Source: Cavia porcellus
Lineage: Eukaryota > Chordata > Mammalia > Rodentia > Caviidae
Assembly (NCBI RefSeq): GCF_034190915.1
Contig: NW_026947514.1
Span: forward strand, 2,935,701-2,999,700
DNA length: 64,000 bases
Direction of reading: 5' to 3'
Shown here: positions 31,240 through 42,734 of the stretch, in pieces
Layout of the letters: every line of letters starts with the position of its first letter
Position numbering within the stretch: the first letter of the stretch is position 1
The notes under the pieces: model-generated
Databases searched by the model: none
Told to the model about the DNA's origin: nothing
What the model saw: the letters and a program-made list of their open reading frames with translations, nothing else
Made by a program: the position numbers and the translations under genes

Positions 31240-33255
31240 CTGGGAAGGGGCCATTGCACTCAGGATCCCATCCTCCTGGGGGTTTTAACTTCACTGTTTC
31301 CTGTGCCCTTCCGCCAGAGTCTGGCCATCGCAGGAGTTTGGTGCGGACTTTCGGCATTCATTTCTTTCCTCAGGAAAGTTTCCAGGGATGGGGCGGGGTT
31401 AGGGATCACTCATCCTTGTCCCAAACAAGACTCCCCCCTTTTCTCCTTTTCCCTTGGCTGCCCTCTCCCCATGTGATCCTGATGTGAGGGGTGGGTGCTG
31501 GGGAAGTTGCTTCACATGTTTGGATGTTGGGGACGGAGGCCGAGCCTGGGCTTCCTGCTTCTGCCCTCTTCTGCAAGCGTTGCTGCTGCTGCGGCTGCTC
31601 ATGGCTTATGCATGCACCAGATACTTTTGGGCACCTACTGCGCAGCCAGCGCCTGCCACTGAGGGAAACAGATGAGCGGCAATTATCACCCGCGGTGACG
31701 AGGCTATCCGCGATACTGGTGAGGCTTGTTAGAGTGACAGTTTATCTTGGCTGCCTGGGTGTGTATCTTGTCTGTCCAGCAGGCCAAGGGCTGGGCTGTT
31801 GGGCACCACTGGCCTCCGTGGAAAGGTGTTAATGTGTTCCGAACAGAGGGGTGAGTGAGGCCCGAAGTGAACTGAGGTATCTCTGGGTCTGGCACAGATG
31901 TGAGAGTCCTGATCCTTCTGTCACCAGTGCTGTCACGCTGTGCTGGGCACACAGAGATGGAGGCCACCTGGTGCTGCCCGAAGTCACTCACTGGCAGACG
32001 GAGTGCACCTTGTCACCCTGTGCTCTAGATTTGCTGTAGCCTCTGTTGCCATGAACCAAGAGGAAATTGGTTGAATGAACCTAGAAACAATGTGAAGTGT
32101 TCAAAGGTACAAAAAATTTTATTGGGCAGTGTGGGGAGGACCCACAAGGCCCAGCTGTGTGAGGTGGGGAAGATGGACAAGCAACCTGCCCGGGGCCGAG
32201 GGACTCGGGGGGACCCTGGACAGCAGCAGGCGAGGGCACAGAGGTGCTGACAATGAGGCTTACTCTGAGAGCTGTCTATGGCTCCCAGGAGCAGGGGAGA
32301 CAGATGAGGTCGGCAGGGAGCAGGTCTCAGAGGCACCGATGTGTGGTTGGGGTGGGCTGGATCCCAGCGGGACTCTCCTGCCACTGCCTCCTGCAGAGGA
32401 CGTGAGCCGAATTTCTGGGAAGAAGCTGGCTCACCGTGTTGAGCAACCTGCAGACATCAGTGACTCACAGCTGGGTGCCTGATCCTGGGAGAAGTTGTTC
32501 TGCTGTCTGCATTTTGAGGTGGAAAATGCGAAAAGGAGAAACCAGTGCTCTGTCCACGTGGCAGGGGAGGTCAGTTATCTCCGAAACGTCCTGACCACAC
32601 CGTTCCTGAGAATCCTCCTCAGTGCCTTGGTGGCGCTAAGTGGCTGTTCCTGTTACAGTCCAACCGCACTGTGCCCTTTTGGTTCTGGAGAACTCTAGAA
32701 TCCTCCATGACACTGCGTGTTTGGCCCACTGGACACACAGCTTCGGAATCCTCTTGGTGGACATGGGGGAGCGTGTGCTCCTCTCTGAAACTGCTCCCAG
32801 GATGAGGCCAAGCCTGAGAAGTGGCTTAGGAACTGTCAAGTCTGTCACTTGGGGGCTCAAGTGCCTCCTTGGTGGATGTGTCCCCTTTTGGGGCTCCAGC
32901 TCTGGGTTCTGTGGTAGACAGTGAGAACACAGAGCCAATGACAGCTTTGACCCTTGTCTCCCAGGAGCACACAGTCTATAAGAGGCTGCCACGAAAACAT
33001 GTGCGACCCCAGCGTGTGGCTGTTCCACGATGCCCTGTGTGGTGAGTGTCACACACTCACAAGGTAGGCAGGATGTTCCCATCCTGGGGAGTCCCAGGGG
33101 CCTCCCCCTGGGAGTGGGCCTTGTGGGGCCGGGCACACCCACCTGGGGCCTCAGCATGTAAGGTATGGTTTCAAAATATTTCCATCTCATTTAGAAATTT
33201 CAGGTATCAGTAAATGAAGATCAAGAAGAGATTCTTTTGGGTTGTACTGGGCCCT
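31240..33255. other. GC-moderate unique sequence, possible minus-strand 3' end
   Basis: No clear repeat. A perfect AATAAA on the minus strand (32118-32123, preceded on that strand by a GC-rich 300 bp) could mark a transcript end, but there is no ORF with a domain upstream. ORFs 32025-32384 and 32636-33190 (minus) are unsupported. Confidence 0.3.
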
Positions 33256-33259
33256 AAAT

Positions 33260-33510
33260 GCAGAGCCCATGTCCTGCTGAGACAGAAAGGGACAAGAAGA
33301 TAAGAAGGCCACGAGCAGACAGAGGCAAAGACTGGAGTGACCCTGTCATAAACCGGGAACCCTGGGCCAGCAGCTGAAGGGACAAGGCTGCCCCCCATGT
33401 TCTCAGGGGGAGCCTGGCTCTGCCTACACACCTGGCTTTGGACTCTTCTGCCCCACTGTCCCTGCCCTGTGCCCTCTGTCTGGTCCTGCAGCCTTAGCAC
33501 CTTTGGGGAC
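33260..33510 (+). mobile_element. MLT1-type LTR, partial
   Basis: GACAGAGGCAAAGACTGGAG, 'tgaccctgtcataaa', 'gccagcagctgaagggacaa', 'gggggagcctggctctgcct', 'tggctttggactcttctgc' follow the central MLT1 order (gacagaggcagagattggagtga, ccagaagctgga, gagcctggccctgc, ttggacttct). Diverged; ends not defined. Confidence 0.6.
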
Positions 33511-33514
33511 AGAT

Positions 33515-35635
33515 TGCCGTTCTGAGAGCTGGCTGAGACAGGACGGGCGGCCAGTGCTTTGCTCACAGTCACGGGTCGGCTGAGCACCGGGAGGGCTGAG
33601 AGCCCTAGTGGCCACCCAGGCCATCTTCCTGCAGAGATGCCGGAGACAGATGCTCTGCCGAGGAAGCTCAGAGACATGGCAGCTACCCTGGACTGTGACA
33701 TCGTGAACCCTGTCTCTGCTGACTACGCAGGTGATCATTGCTGATCTGAGATGTGGCAAACTAAGAAACAAGGCGCCTTCTTGAGTCCTCTGGGAGAACA
33801 AGGGGCGGAAACAGTGTTGTAACCCTAAAAGCGACAGACAGGGAATGGGGCAGCCTCACATCACCTGAAGGAGAAGCGAGCTCAGGCCGAGTGTGGAGAA
33901 CACAGTTCACCAGCGCCAGGCCGTGGTCCAGGCAGGGTTCCCACAGCCCCACCTGCTCAGTCTCCACCAGACACCAGATCTGTGGTGCCCACATCGTCTG
34001 GCACTTGGGGGCCAGCACCAGGGGATCGCTGCGATTGCCATCAGCACCCAGGATCAGAGGGCCCGTGACCCTGCCAGGCCGCAGAGGGGTTGTGGTGGGG
34101 AAGCCTTGCCTGCCCCGTGCTCCTGTGGAGCAGAGGCCAGCACTGTGCTGGTGCTCGACAGGTCTCTGCTTGGCATCTCTTCAGTCCTGGCTTGCACTAG
34201 GACAGCAGCCTGCAGTGCCTGCATTTGGGCCTCGAACTGCAGTTGTTGGCTCCGATGTTAGAGGGGTTTGTGGGGGAAGCGGGGCCGGCGATTTTAGGAG
34301 TAGTTCAATTTGTGGGGTTCGGGCCGTCGAGCGCAGCCATCTGTTCACAGAACCTAACCACACACGTCGAGTCTTCTTCAGGAGGGTGTCCTCCTCTGCC
34401 GAGGTGGCAGCAGCTTTTGGGGGTCTGCAGTGGCCCCTCCCGGATCCAGGGGCTTCAGGCCCTGAAGCTAGGACTTTTTCTCCCCTCCCTGCATGGATGC
34501 ATCCGTGCTCTGCAGCCGCCTGACCACCGGCTGGTTCTGGAGGTGAGACAGACGGGCCTGCGGAGGAATTTCCAGCCCCGCTTTCCACCAGGTCAGACTG
34601 GGCCAAGAGGAGCCAGATGTGGACGGGGTGTGGGGGAGGGGCTGGTGTGACTGTGCTGGCAGGAGCAGGGGGCCCTGGGGACCTGGCTGCCCCTTCCTTG
34701 TGGTCTGAATGTAACCCATGCTGTGTCACCGGCTTTTTGTCCTTCCTGTGGACATTGTCACTGAAGGAGGGGGACATATATTTTGTGTCTCTGAACCAGG
34801 TGTCATTCAAGGCCCTTCATATCTGAGAGGCAGCTGTGTTTGAGATTACAGCTGGGGTGAGACACCCAAGTGCAAAATCCACACCTTCCACAAAACCACT
34901 TCCATGAGGACCTTGAGGCACTGGTGCCATGGACCTGAAGGCCTGGGTGGGCGGTTTCTGCTGGGAAGGAGCTCGCTGGTGCTGTGGCAGGCCTGTGGAC
35001 CCTCAAGCCCAGGACTTTGTCACTCAGTATGGTCACTAACACAGGCATGTGGTCAGAACAAATGACCAGGTGGGAGACCTGTCATGTGACAGTGTGATCG
35101 TCTCTGCCCACGGGGACACAGGGACTCCTTGGGGGGGACCTAGGCAGTGTTTCTGTTTCCATCCGTGGCTACACATCATCTTTTATTCGGGTCGCAGGCT
35201 GAGCCCTGTGCATTCATCATTTAGTCTGCACCAAAGCCTCTTGGTGCTGTCTTAACTGTCGCTCTTTGGAAGGAGAAACAAAGACACCGGAAAGCAGAAT
35301 ACTTTGCCCCTGGAGCTCCGCAGGGCAGGTGTACATAGCTCAGACCCAACTGCGTTCCCAGCCAGGACACCAAGTGCGAGCTCTGCACCCCTCACTGCCC
35401 GCCGGGAGGAGGCACCTGAGATCCTGCCCAGGGTGATGACCTTGGAGACGGACATCAGAAGCAAGGTCCGGGGCTCCGACCTCCGGCGTCCAGGAGCGCT
35501 GGGTTTGCTGTGGGAAGCTGGTGGATTCTGAATGAGCTACAAAGGAGGAAAAAGTAGAAGCAATGTAGTCTGTGTGTCCCTCGAGTCCCACCACCAAGGG
35601 ACCCCAGGGCCAGCGGAGGATGGGTTGAAATGGAA
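33515..35635. other. GC-rich unique sequence, no gene supported
   Basis: The largest frames (210 codons plus at 33891-34523 and 209 codons minus at 34181-34810) overlap head-on, each rich in A, G, P, R and S with no domain, as expected from GC-rich non-coding DNA. 34250-34400 is locally CpG-enriched. Confidence 0.4.
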
Positions 35636-35639
35636 AGGC

Positions 35640-35733
35640 ACTGACTTCAGACCCTCACTGATTTCATGGCCTTAGCTCATCCCCAGACCTCTGAAGCTCA
35701 GTTTCTTATATCCAAGACAGCGATACCAACTCA
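35640..35733 (-). mobile_element. MIR-like remnant, antisense
   Basis: GCTCAGTTTCTTATATCCAA preceded by 'catggccttagctcatccc' resembles the antisense MIR 'cctcagtttcctcatctgta' block. Short. Confidence 0.45.
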
Positions 35734-35734
35734 G

Positions 35735-35990
35735 CCGTCCCCTGGTATCTGCGGCTTCCTCTCCACTGTTTCAGTTACCCCCGGGCTACAGAGGTCGAAA
35801 ACACCCAATGGAGAATTACAAAAGCAGCCAGTTGGCAGGTTTTGAATTGGCCGCCAGTCTGAGAAGCACGATAAGCTCTGAGCCTTCCTGCCACGTCCCA
35901 TCATTGTGCGAGAGCGGTGTGGGCCGTCCGCACACCCCTCCCGTTAGTCCCTGGGGTTGTCTTGGTTATCGGATTTAGTGTGGGGGTGAG
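35735..35990 (+). mobile_element. Tigger-type (TcMar) non-autonomous DNA transposon, 5' part
   Basis: GTCCCCTGGTATCTGCGGCT, 'gtttcagttacccccgggc', 'caatggagaattacaaaagc', 'ttttgaattggccgccag', 'ctgagaagcacgataagc', 'cacccctcccgttagtccct' and 'ggttatcggattt' run parallel to the 5' part of a common mammalian Tigger-related family. A more complete relative lies at 42201-42733. No transposase coding sequence. Confidence 0.75.
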
Positions 35991-36045
35991 GGGGAGAGAG
36001 AGACAGAGAGACAGAGACAAAGAAGAGAGACAGGGAGACGGCGTT
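35991..36045. repeat. GA-rich low-complexity tract
   Basis: GAGAGAGAGACAGAGAGACA and similar purine-rich units directly downstream of the Tigger fragment. Confidence 0.85.
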
Positions 36046-36434
36046 TGCACAAACTTTATCCAGTGTGTTGTTCTATGTGCCTGTCTCACTGCGTGCAGTT
36101 TCTAGATGAATCTTTCGTTTGTGCATGTTTGCAGCGCATGCGGATCACGCTCATTTTAAGGGTGGGTGCCTTCACTTAACACGTCTTGACTGTAAACTCC
36201 CTTTCCCTCCCGTTCTCTCCCTCCTTTCATCTCTCGGTCCCCCTTTGTCATCATCATCATTAATTATGTTAATTATTTGCTCACGTTTGTGGTGTATATA
36301 GATTAGGCATCGTGGGTACTTGGGGCATGTCCACGGTGCAGCTGAAGTCTTTGTGCGGACCCTCCCCCCACCCACCTCTGCCTCTTGGTTTCTTTCCCAT
36401 TTGGAAAAGATCTTCTCCCTGTTATCATTGGTCA

Positions 36435-36478
36435 ATTTTTTTATTTTTATTTTATTTTTTTATTTTGCTTTTTTATTT
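36435..36478. repeat. T-rich (TTTTA)n tract
   Basis: Irregular TTTTA/TTTAT run; it may be the antisense tail of the adjacent L1 fragment. Confidence 0.8.
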
Positions 36479-36489
36479 GTACTTTGGAG

Positions 36490-36660
36490 TCCTCCAGCAT
36501 GAGAAACCGCACACTATTTCAGATTGCATGTCTGATTTATTTCACTTAGTGTTATGTTTTCAAGGTGTGTCCCTTTTCCTTTGAGTGTCCTGAATTTATC
36601 TTTCTTTCTAGCCCAGTGGTATGGGTGTGTGAATATAGCAATGTGGTCTGTATAGAGTTT
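36490..36660 (-). mobile_element. Ancient L1 3'-end fragment, antisense
   Basis: The 'gcatgtctgatttatttcac' block, then 'ttagtgttatgttttcaaggt', then 'tttctagcccagtggtatgg' matches the antisense L1 motif 'gtctggcttatttcacttagcataatgttctccaggttc'. Confidence 0.6.
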
Positions 36661-36844
36661 GTTAGTATCTGTGGTTTTAGGCATCCAGGTGGGAGTCTTG
36701 GCTGGGGCACCCCTGGGCACGGACTGTGTGGTTCTTTCCGACACGTGCACCTCCAGGCTTGGCACTGTGGTTTGAGGGAGCTGCATGTTGTCCCATTCAC
36801 CTGGACCTCCTACTCAGCCAAGGAGCTTCCTGTCACGGAAGGGC

Positions 36845-36955
36845 TGCCATGCACCAGACCTTTCTCCTATACTCACTGCCACCTGGGAGGGAGGCATAGA
36901 TGAATCCCTTTTATAGGTGGGGGAAACAGAGTTTCCACGCACTGCAAGGGAAGGC
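36845..36955 (+). mobile_element. MIR SINE core
   Basis: AATCCCTTTTATAGGTGGGG followed by 'gaaacagagtttccacgc' resembles the MIR 'tccccattttacagatgaggaaactgagg' block, with 'tatactcactgccacctggg' before it. Moderately diverged. Confidence 0.55.
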
Positions 36956-36959
36956 GACA

Positions 36960-37500
36960 TCATCCCGGGGCGGTACCGGCCTACGTGTTCAGCCGCACCA
37001 TGACCAGCTCTGCTCCCTGCCACACTGTTCCTCCTCATCCCACTGAGCAGCTGCTCCAATGGCTCACTTTATTTCGCTGCTTTCGAATTTGCTTTGAAAA
37101 GATTTACTGCACTGATTAAGATTTTTCATCTGCTGTTTTTTTCCCCCTTTTTTGGGTGGTTGTTATTTTGCATGAGAAAAAAAATGAAAAGAATTTACTT
37201 CATCAGTTAGCACTGGGAAAGAAGAATACTGCGACCCAGAGACACAGGCAAAGGCCAGCAGGAAGCTGGAGGGGGCACTGACAGCCCCCGGGGGTGAGTG
37301 GGCGCTGTGCCCTCAAGAGTCCAGAGCGTACCTCGCCGACTCCCTGGCTGGCTCACAGGTCTGCGCCCAGGCGGCTCCCTGTTCAGGGTTCCCAGTAGAG
37401 GTTGTCGGGAAGAAATAGCAGAGCCCAGCTCTGAGGTGAGGGGAGGAGTGGGCTTGAATGTTTGGCTCCTCCAGAATCTATGCTGATGTAGAAGGCACCA
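36960..37500. other. Unique sequence
   Basis: AT-rich 37060-37200 contains a TTTTTTCCCCC run and an A run. 37200-37500 is GC-moderate. No repeat hallmark and no gene. Confidence 0.3.
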
Positions 37501-37507
37501 GGATCCC

Positions 37508-37612
37508 AAGGGGGCAGTCCATGCCTGTCACCTCAGCACTCTGCGAGGCTGAGGCGGGAGGGTCACAGGTTTAAGCCCAGCCTGAACGACTCAAGGAGAG
37601 CCTGTCTCGGGG
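37508..37612 (+). mobile_element. B1 SINE, diverged
   Basis: GTCCATGCCTGTCACCTCAG, 'gaggctgaggcgggaggg', 'cacaggtttaagcccagcct', 'gagagcctgtctcgggg'. Pol III A- and B-box regions are recognisable. No clear A tail remains. Confidence 0.85.
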
Positions 37613-37614
37613 AT

Positions 37615-40600
37615 GCAGATCAGCACACAGGCCCTGGATCTGAGCCTAGTCCAGGGGAATCAGTAACATGGGGCTGTTGGGAGGAGGGTAAGTCCCAGCG
37701 GCTCTGCCCTCACCAAGCGTGGAATTAGTGCCCCCTGGGAAGGGCGTGGAGGGACCCTGTGTCCTCAGTGCTGTCTCCTTTGGGCTTCCACCTTCTTGAA
37801 GTATGAGCCATGAGCCACCCAGACCTGGACACTGGTCACAGGGCAGGAGTGGCCCAGGACAGGGCAGTAGTAGGCTTGTGGCCTGTGTTTCTGGCCCTCT
37901 GCTGGAATAGCGTATGGGCACCCAGGAGAAAGGCCCAGGGTGTGGGGTGGCAGGCGCTGAGCCCTGGGTACCGGGGCTAGCTCCTCTAAGCCTTACTGCC
38001 TCAGCTCTGCGGAAGGACCCCGACACACAGCTCCTGGTTTCAGAGATGGGGAGCCCAGACCAGGACACCGGGAGAAGGCTCAGCCCCTTGCAGACCACAC
38101 TGTTTGTAGTGAGAATCTCCCAGCTGGGTCCAGGCAGGGTGTGGAGTCCCCGCATGCGGGACGCGGATGTAAGCTCGGGAAGGTGCGGGATGGAAACCCA
38201 GTGTCTTCCCCGCCCATCGCCATCCGTTTCACTTTTGCTTTTTTTCTTCTTAGTAAATGTTTGGGACACATGATAAACATTCACTGTGGGGAGTCGGCAC
38301 ATATACACAGCCCAGGCCTTGGTGCCTTCACTTCCCCTCCGTTGCTCAGAACGCTCCTCCTACGTGATGATTTAGCCTCCTGAACTTACCACCTCCAAGG
38401 CCGAGCTTGGTATTGTTCTCCTTACTTTGTAATGTTTTATTTTTAAATCACTTAGCAGTAACTGCAGACACTCACGGTGCCCAGTGTGGTGTCCCTGTCC
38501 TTGTCCTTGTACACATGAGGCCAAGGATCTCATCATCCTCTAAGTACTAAGTACTAAGATGTACGGCATCTTAGTAGAGAACGTCCAAAACGCCTATCTT
38601 GATGTGCATAGGGCATGTTTCTGTTCTGCCATTTTCACAGATTTTTAGTTACATCCTATAAACAAGATCCTGCATATCTATAGAAATGTGGCCAACTACT
38701 TCCTGTTAAGATATTTTTCATGGAGGTGAAATGGACCCAACGGGAAATAGTCCACGGGCCACTGTCCAGCCTTCAGCTCTGTGAGAAGAGGGTGTTCACA
38801 TGGCCAGGCCACCTCCACCCAATACATTTCACCTTCCTGGGCTGAGATTGGCCCATCGGACACTGGCTCCACCCTGCTTCCTGGGGTCACCATCCACTTC
38901 CTGTCTCTGCCAATTTGGCTAAAACGAAGGGTGTCACCTAGAGGACTCGGGTAGGGCTGGCCCCATGTCGTCCTACCTCCAGGAGCGGCTTCTATCTGTG
39001 TGTGCATCAGCCCTCGGGCCCCCCCAGGTGAGATGAGCCTCCCCTCAGGGCTGAGTGTCAGCCAGTGTCCAGGGTACAGTCTCAGGGTCACCTGGTGTTG
39101 TCCTGACACAAAGATGCCTCTGCGCGTGATTTGTTCTGGTCCTCTGGGTCGGCCTCAGTGGGCTGTGGGGTTTGCAAGAGGCGAGCCGTCCAGGAAGACT
39201 CTGCTACAAAGGCAACACATGGCTCGCAGAGGCACTCAGGCCACCAGGAGTTTCAGTGTCCCTGCATTCCTGTGGGCCGCTCTCAAGGATGGCCCACTGA
39301 GGTACCCATGCCCACCCTAGTGTGGTGCCCACGTGGCCCAGGTTTTACAGGCTGTCTCCTTGTTCAGCCCGCTCTCCCCTTGTGCTCTGCAAAGACCTTC
39401 TCTGCCACAGCGAGGGTCATCTGGGGACAGCTGACCCAGGGTTCTCCTGAGATGGCTTAGGAGCCCAGCGGCGGAAGCTTCTGCTTTGAGCAGCAATATT
39501 CTTGGCGAGACATGAAAGGAAAGATCAGAATGGCCCACTTGCTCCAGGCAGCTTATCCCGATTAAGTGGGAAGCAAGGAAAATTGTCTTGTTTCTTCTCC
39601 CCTGCACCTCCAGTCACCTTACCCGCCAGCGGGACCATGCCGGTGGTGGGGTGAGCCCCACAGCATGGTTTGCTGCCCTGTGTGGAGCAGCGACAGGTGC
39701 GTGAGTGGCAGCAGTGCCAGCCAGGGGCAGCAAAGCAGCGAGCCTCGGAGCGCAGATGGAGGTCAGCCCGCCAGCGGCTGCGCCCAGGCGCCTTCCCTGC
39801 TGTTTGTGTCCCTCGGCTGTTGGAACGGCTGGGCCGGGCCGTACAGGGTGTTCTCTGGGAACATCAGATGCGGTTGTGTAATGCTGTGACCACGGGTGAG
39901 CAGGCGCGAGTGCGTGGGCTCCGGCAGGGTCAGGCCAGGCAAAGCCGAGGCCCTGGCGCCTGGTGCACTGGGGTCCTGTGCCAGCAGCCGCCGCTCACCC
40001 ACGTGTACCCGGAAGCCAAGGCTGGGCTGATTTATGGAGGGTGGCGTCCTTGGGAATCCCAGGGACACAGCTGTGTGCATGCTGGGCGACACCCACACCT
40101 ATCCTGAGCATTCCTGGGGACCCTGTGCAGGTGATTTATGACCACTTCCCCTGGTGACACTTTTGTGGTGTGTGGCGAATGTGCTTGGAAAGGACAGAGC
40201 AAATGAGCATGAGGGAGGGTCCTGGCCTCACCTGCCCGCTGGGAGGGTCAGGCTGAGCCCTAAATCCTGGGCAGGAGTGAGGTGATCGCTTCAGAGCACA
40301 TGGCTGGAGAGCAAGGCTGCTGAGGCCGGGCTGGAAACCGGAGCACTCGGGGCTCTCGGGGCTCCTGGCACTGCCTGGCCTTCGCACATCCGGCCAGTGA
40401 TTTCCTGGGAAGATGAAGCAACTCCGAGATGGCCAAGGGCCTTGGCTTTCAACACATTCTGCACAGCAGTGAGGCAGTTTTGAAGGCAAAGCCCCTGCCT
40501 CAGTGGAGCTCCGTGCGCAGTACCAGGCCAAGGATGTGGTCCTGAGGCCCAGGGGCCCAGCCTCCACCCTCGAGCTCTGCATGTGACTTCTGGTCCTCCT

Positions 40601-40975
40601 GTTTGACTCCTGTGAAGCAGCGTGCTGGGCAGAGGCACCCAGTGCATGGTGGACAGGTGCTGCACTCCAGGTTCCTAGACCCAGGCTGCACGTGACCTGC
40701 CTGACATGGACTCCAGTGGGGATGGGGCGCAACCTTTCCAAGGAGGTCAGCAGAGCTGCCACCACGAGTAACCGGGCAGCAATTGTGGGGCCAGTGTGGG
40801 GGTCAGAGGCAGAAGGAGCTACGAGCTCTCTGCCTGGCGTACTAGAGGCAAATCTAGGCAGTCTAGGGCACCCCAAAACAGGACTGTGTGGGGGAGAGGG
40901 GCCAGGGCACAGAGAGCCCCAGAAGCCAGCCTGCAGCCTGCAGGCCTTGCTGTGGGAGCAGCAGAGCAGCTGCTG
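37615..40975. other. GC-rich unique sequence, no gene supported
   Basis: ORFs up to 246 codons (40136-40876 minus) and 220 codons (37646-38308 minus) lack domains and overlap other frames. The minus frame 38696-39109 (137 codons) has the most protein-like composition of the set but no recognised family. A 10-bp hairpin lies at 38552-38576 and a CpG-island-like patch at 39690-40015. Confidence 0.35.
39690..40015. promoter_or_regulatory. Small CpG-island-like patch
   Basis: By hand count there are about 25 CpGs in about 320 bp at roughly two-thirds G+C, an observed/expected ratio near 0.7. That is well above the CpG-depleted surroundings and just meets classical island criteria. No TATA box or exon structure is visible nearby, so it may be an orphan island, an alternative promoter, or mutationally young GC-rich DNA. 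Confidence 0.45.
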
Positions 40976-40981
40976 TGTGTT

Positions 40982-41160
40982 GTTTTTATGGCACTGGGGA
41001 TTGAACCTGGGGCCTTTGCCCTGAGCTGCATCCCCAGAGCCCTTTGTATTTTGAGACAGGGTTTTGCTAAGTTACTAAGTTGCCCAAGCTGGGCTCAAAC
41101 TTGCAGTCCTCCTGCCTCAGCCTCCTAGGGTGTTGGGATTACAGGCACACACCTCAGCTA
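40982..41160 (-). mobile_element. B1-dID composite SINE, antisense
   Basis: ID half on the left (GGCACTGGGGATTGAACCTG ... GCTGCATCCCCAGAGC), linker 'cctttgtatttt', then B1 half (gagacagggttttgctaagt, 'tgcccaagctgggctcaaac', 'cctgcctcagcctccta', 'gggattacaggcacacac'). A clean example of the dimeric B1-dID family. Two nearby ORFs owe their length to it. Confidence 0.95.
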
Positions 41161-41164
41161 GGGG

Positions 41165-42195
41165 AAATGCTAGGACTGGTCCAGCCTATGCGTTCATGCA
41201 TTTGGTATCATCTATCGCCTGGCTGGCTGGCCCTGGGCAGCTGCTGCTTGAGGGGGTCTGAGGAAGGCGCTGCCTGCTTTGGCTGGGGTTGGGTTACAGG
41301 TTGAGGGGGCCAAAGGCTCTGCAGAAACGTGGAGGCAGACAAGGATGGGCAGACTGGAGACTGCGGGCTGTGCTGCACCCTGTGCGACTCCAGCCTCCTG
41401 GAGTGAGTTCAGGAGGTGACCAGTGCCTCTGCGGGTAGCATCTGGAGCAGGCAGGACAAACACAGACCGGAGAGCAAAAGGGCTCTTGATGCCCTGGGAA
41501 TGATCTCAGCTGGCACCAGGTGGGGGGACTTGAGCCACCGAGGGCCTGGGCGGCTGTGGAGCAACGGTGTCCTGCTGTGCAGTGACAGGGATTTGCTGTG
41601 CCTGCCCTGCGCGGGGCAGTGCCCTCTCTTAACTGTGGGTAGGGGATGCAGGAGCCTGCTTGGAAATACATTTTCAAGGCTGCAGGGTTTTGAGGAGTGG
41701 CTGCTTGGTAGGAGAGCAGGCCTCTGAGATGCGCTGGATGGGAGACACGTCTAGTGGGAAGCTGGGGTGCAGAGCGCACGGTGCCACGGCCAGTCTCGGG
41801 CCAGCCAGGGAGACCCGGCACACTGCGTAGCTGAGCCCACTCGTGCCAGGCCCAGTGTGGGGTGACCTCCTTGAGGGCAGCTAGGAGTCAGGATTCACAA
41901 GTTCCTGTCTTTCCAGGGCAACGGTGGGTAACCGGCCAAAAGGACCTGTGGTCTGGGGGACCCAGGAGCCCTGAAGCCCCGACTGGCTCACTCACCCTCT
42001 TCAGAGGTAGAGACTGGCCCAGACGGGCTTTGGCAGCCCCGTTTAAGGCTACCCATGGTCTTCTCAACTTGGCCTCTAATGACATAAGGTCCCTGCCATG
42101 ACATCCACCACATGGACACGGGGACCTCAGGTCCAGACACCTCAAGATTTGTCCACAGTTCCAGACCCTCCTTAAGGTGGCAGGGGGACAGTTTA
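41165..42195. other. GC-rich unique sequence, no gene supported
   Basis: The 175-codon minus frame (41294-41821) and 103-codon plus frame (41416-41727) overlap and show no domain. No repeats recognised. Confidence 0.35.
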
Positions 42196-42200
42196 CATCA

Positions 42201-42733
42201 TTGTCCCTCCGATCTGCCAGGTCACTTCCCTAAGTCTCAGCTGCCGGAAGCAACAGAGTACCAAAAATATTAAAAGAAAAATCTCAGAAATAAACAAGTT
42301 TTAAGATTTCAACTGCATGCCTTTTTTGAATTTCATGAGGAAGCAAGTCTCAAGTCATCCCACTTCTTCCCACCTGGGACACAAATCACCTCTTTGTCCA
42401 GTGTCCTACCGCTTGGCACCATGGCCACTTTGGTTATCAGATTGCCTGTTAGAGGGTCTGAGCACTTATGCAAGTAGTCTGTATTTCACTTGATAATGGC
42501 TCTCATGCGCCAGAGTAGTGATTTTGGTAATTGTATCACAGTGGGTTGTAACTTTAATTGTTTAATTATTGTTGACAATCTCTTAGTTGTCTAATTTGCA
42601 AATTAAACTTTATCATAGGTCTGTATGCCCAGGGACACAGAGGAGCCCTAGGCATAAGGTCCGGTATTACCTGAGGTTTCCGGAATCCAAAGGGGCGCTG
42701 GGAACATATCCTGTGTGGGTAAGGGTGGCTGCG
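42201..42733 (+). mobile_element. Tigger-type (TcMar) non-autonomous DNA transposon
   Basis: Follows one mammalian Tigger-related family almost end to end: 'aatctcagaaataaacaagt' style block at 42280, 'cacaaatcacctctttgtcc', 'ggttatcagattgcctgtta', 'cttgataatggctctcatg', 'cagagtagtgattttggtaa', 'aattaaactttatcatagg', and an end region (ggtccggtattacctgagg, 'gaacatatcctgtgtgggta') that mirrors the start. No intact transposase frame. Shares its 5' part with 35735-35990. Confidence 0.75.
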
Positions 42734-42734
42734 G

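Noticed and set aside
33891..34810. Opposed frames of 210 (plus) and 209 (minus) codons
   Set aside because: Antiparallel overlapping long frames are a compositional effect in GC-rich DNA. Both are rich in A, G, P, R and S with no motif.
38696..39109. 137-codon minus-strand frame with relatively protein-like composition
   Set aside because: I could not link it to any family. A single-exon frame of this length is expected by chance here. A protein search with a clear hit would reverse this.
40136..40876. 246-codon minus-strand frame
   Set aside because: Overlaps other frames in GC-rich DNA, no recognisable family and no supporting promoter or splice structure.
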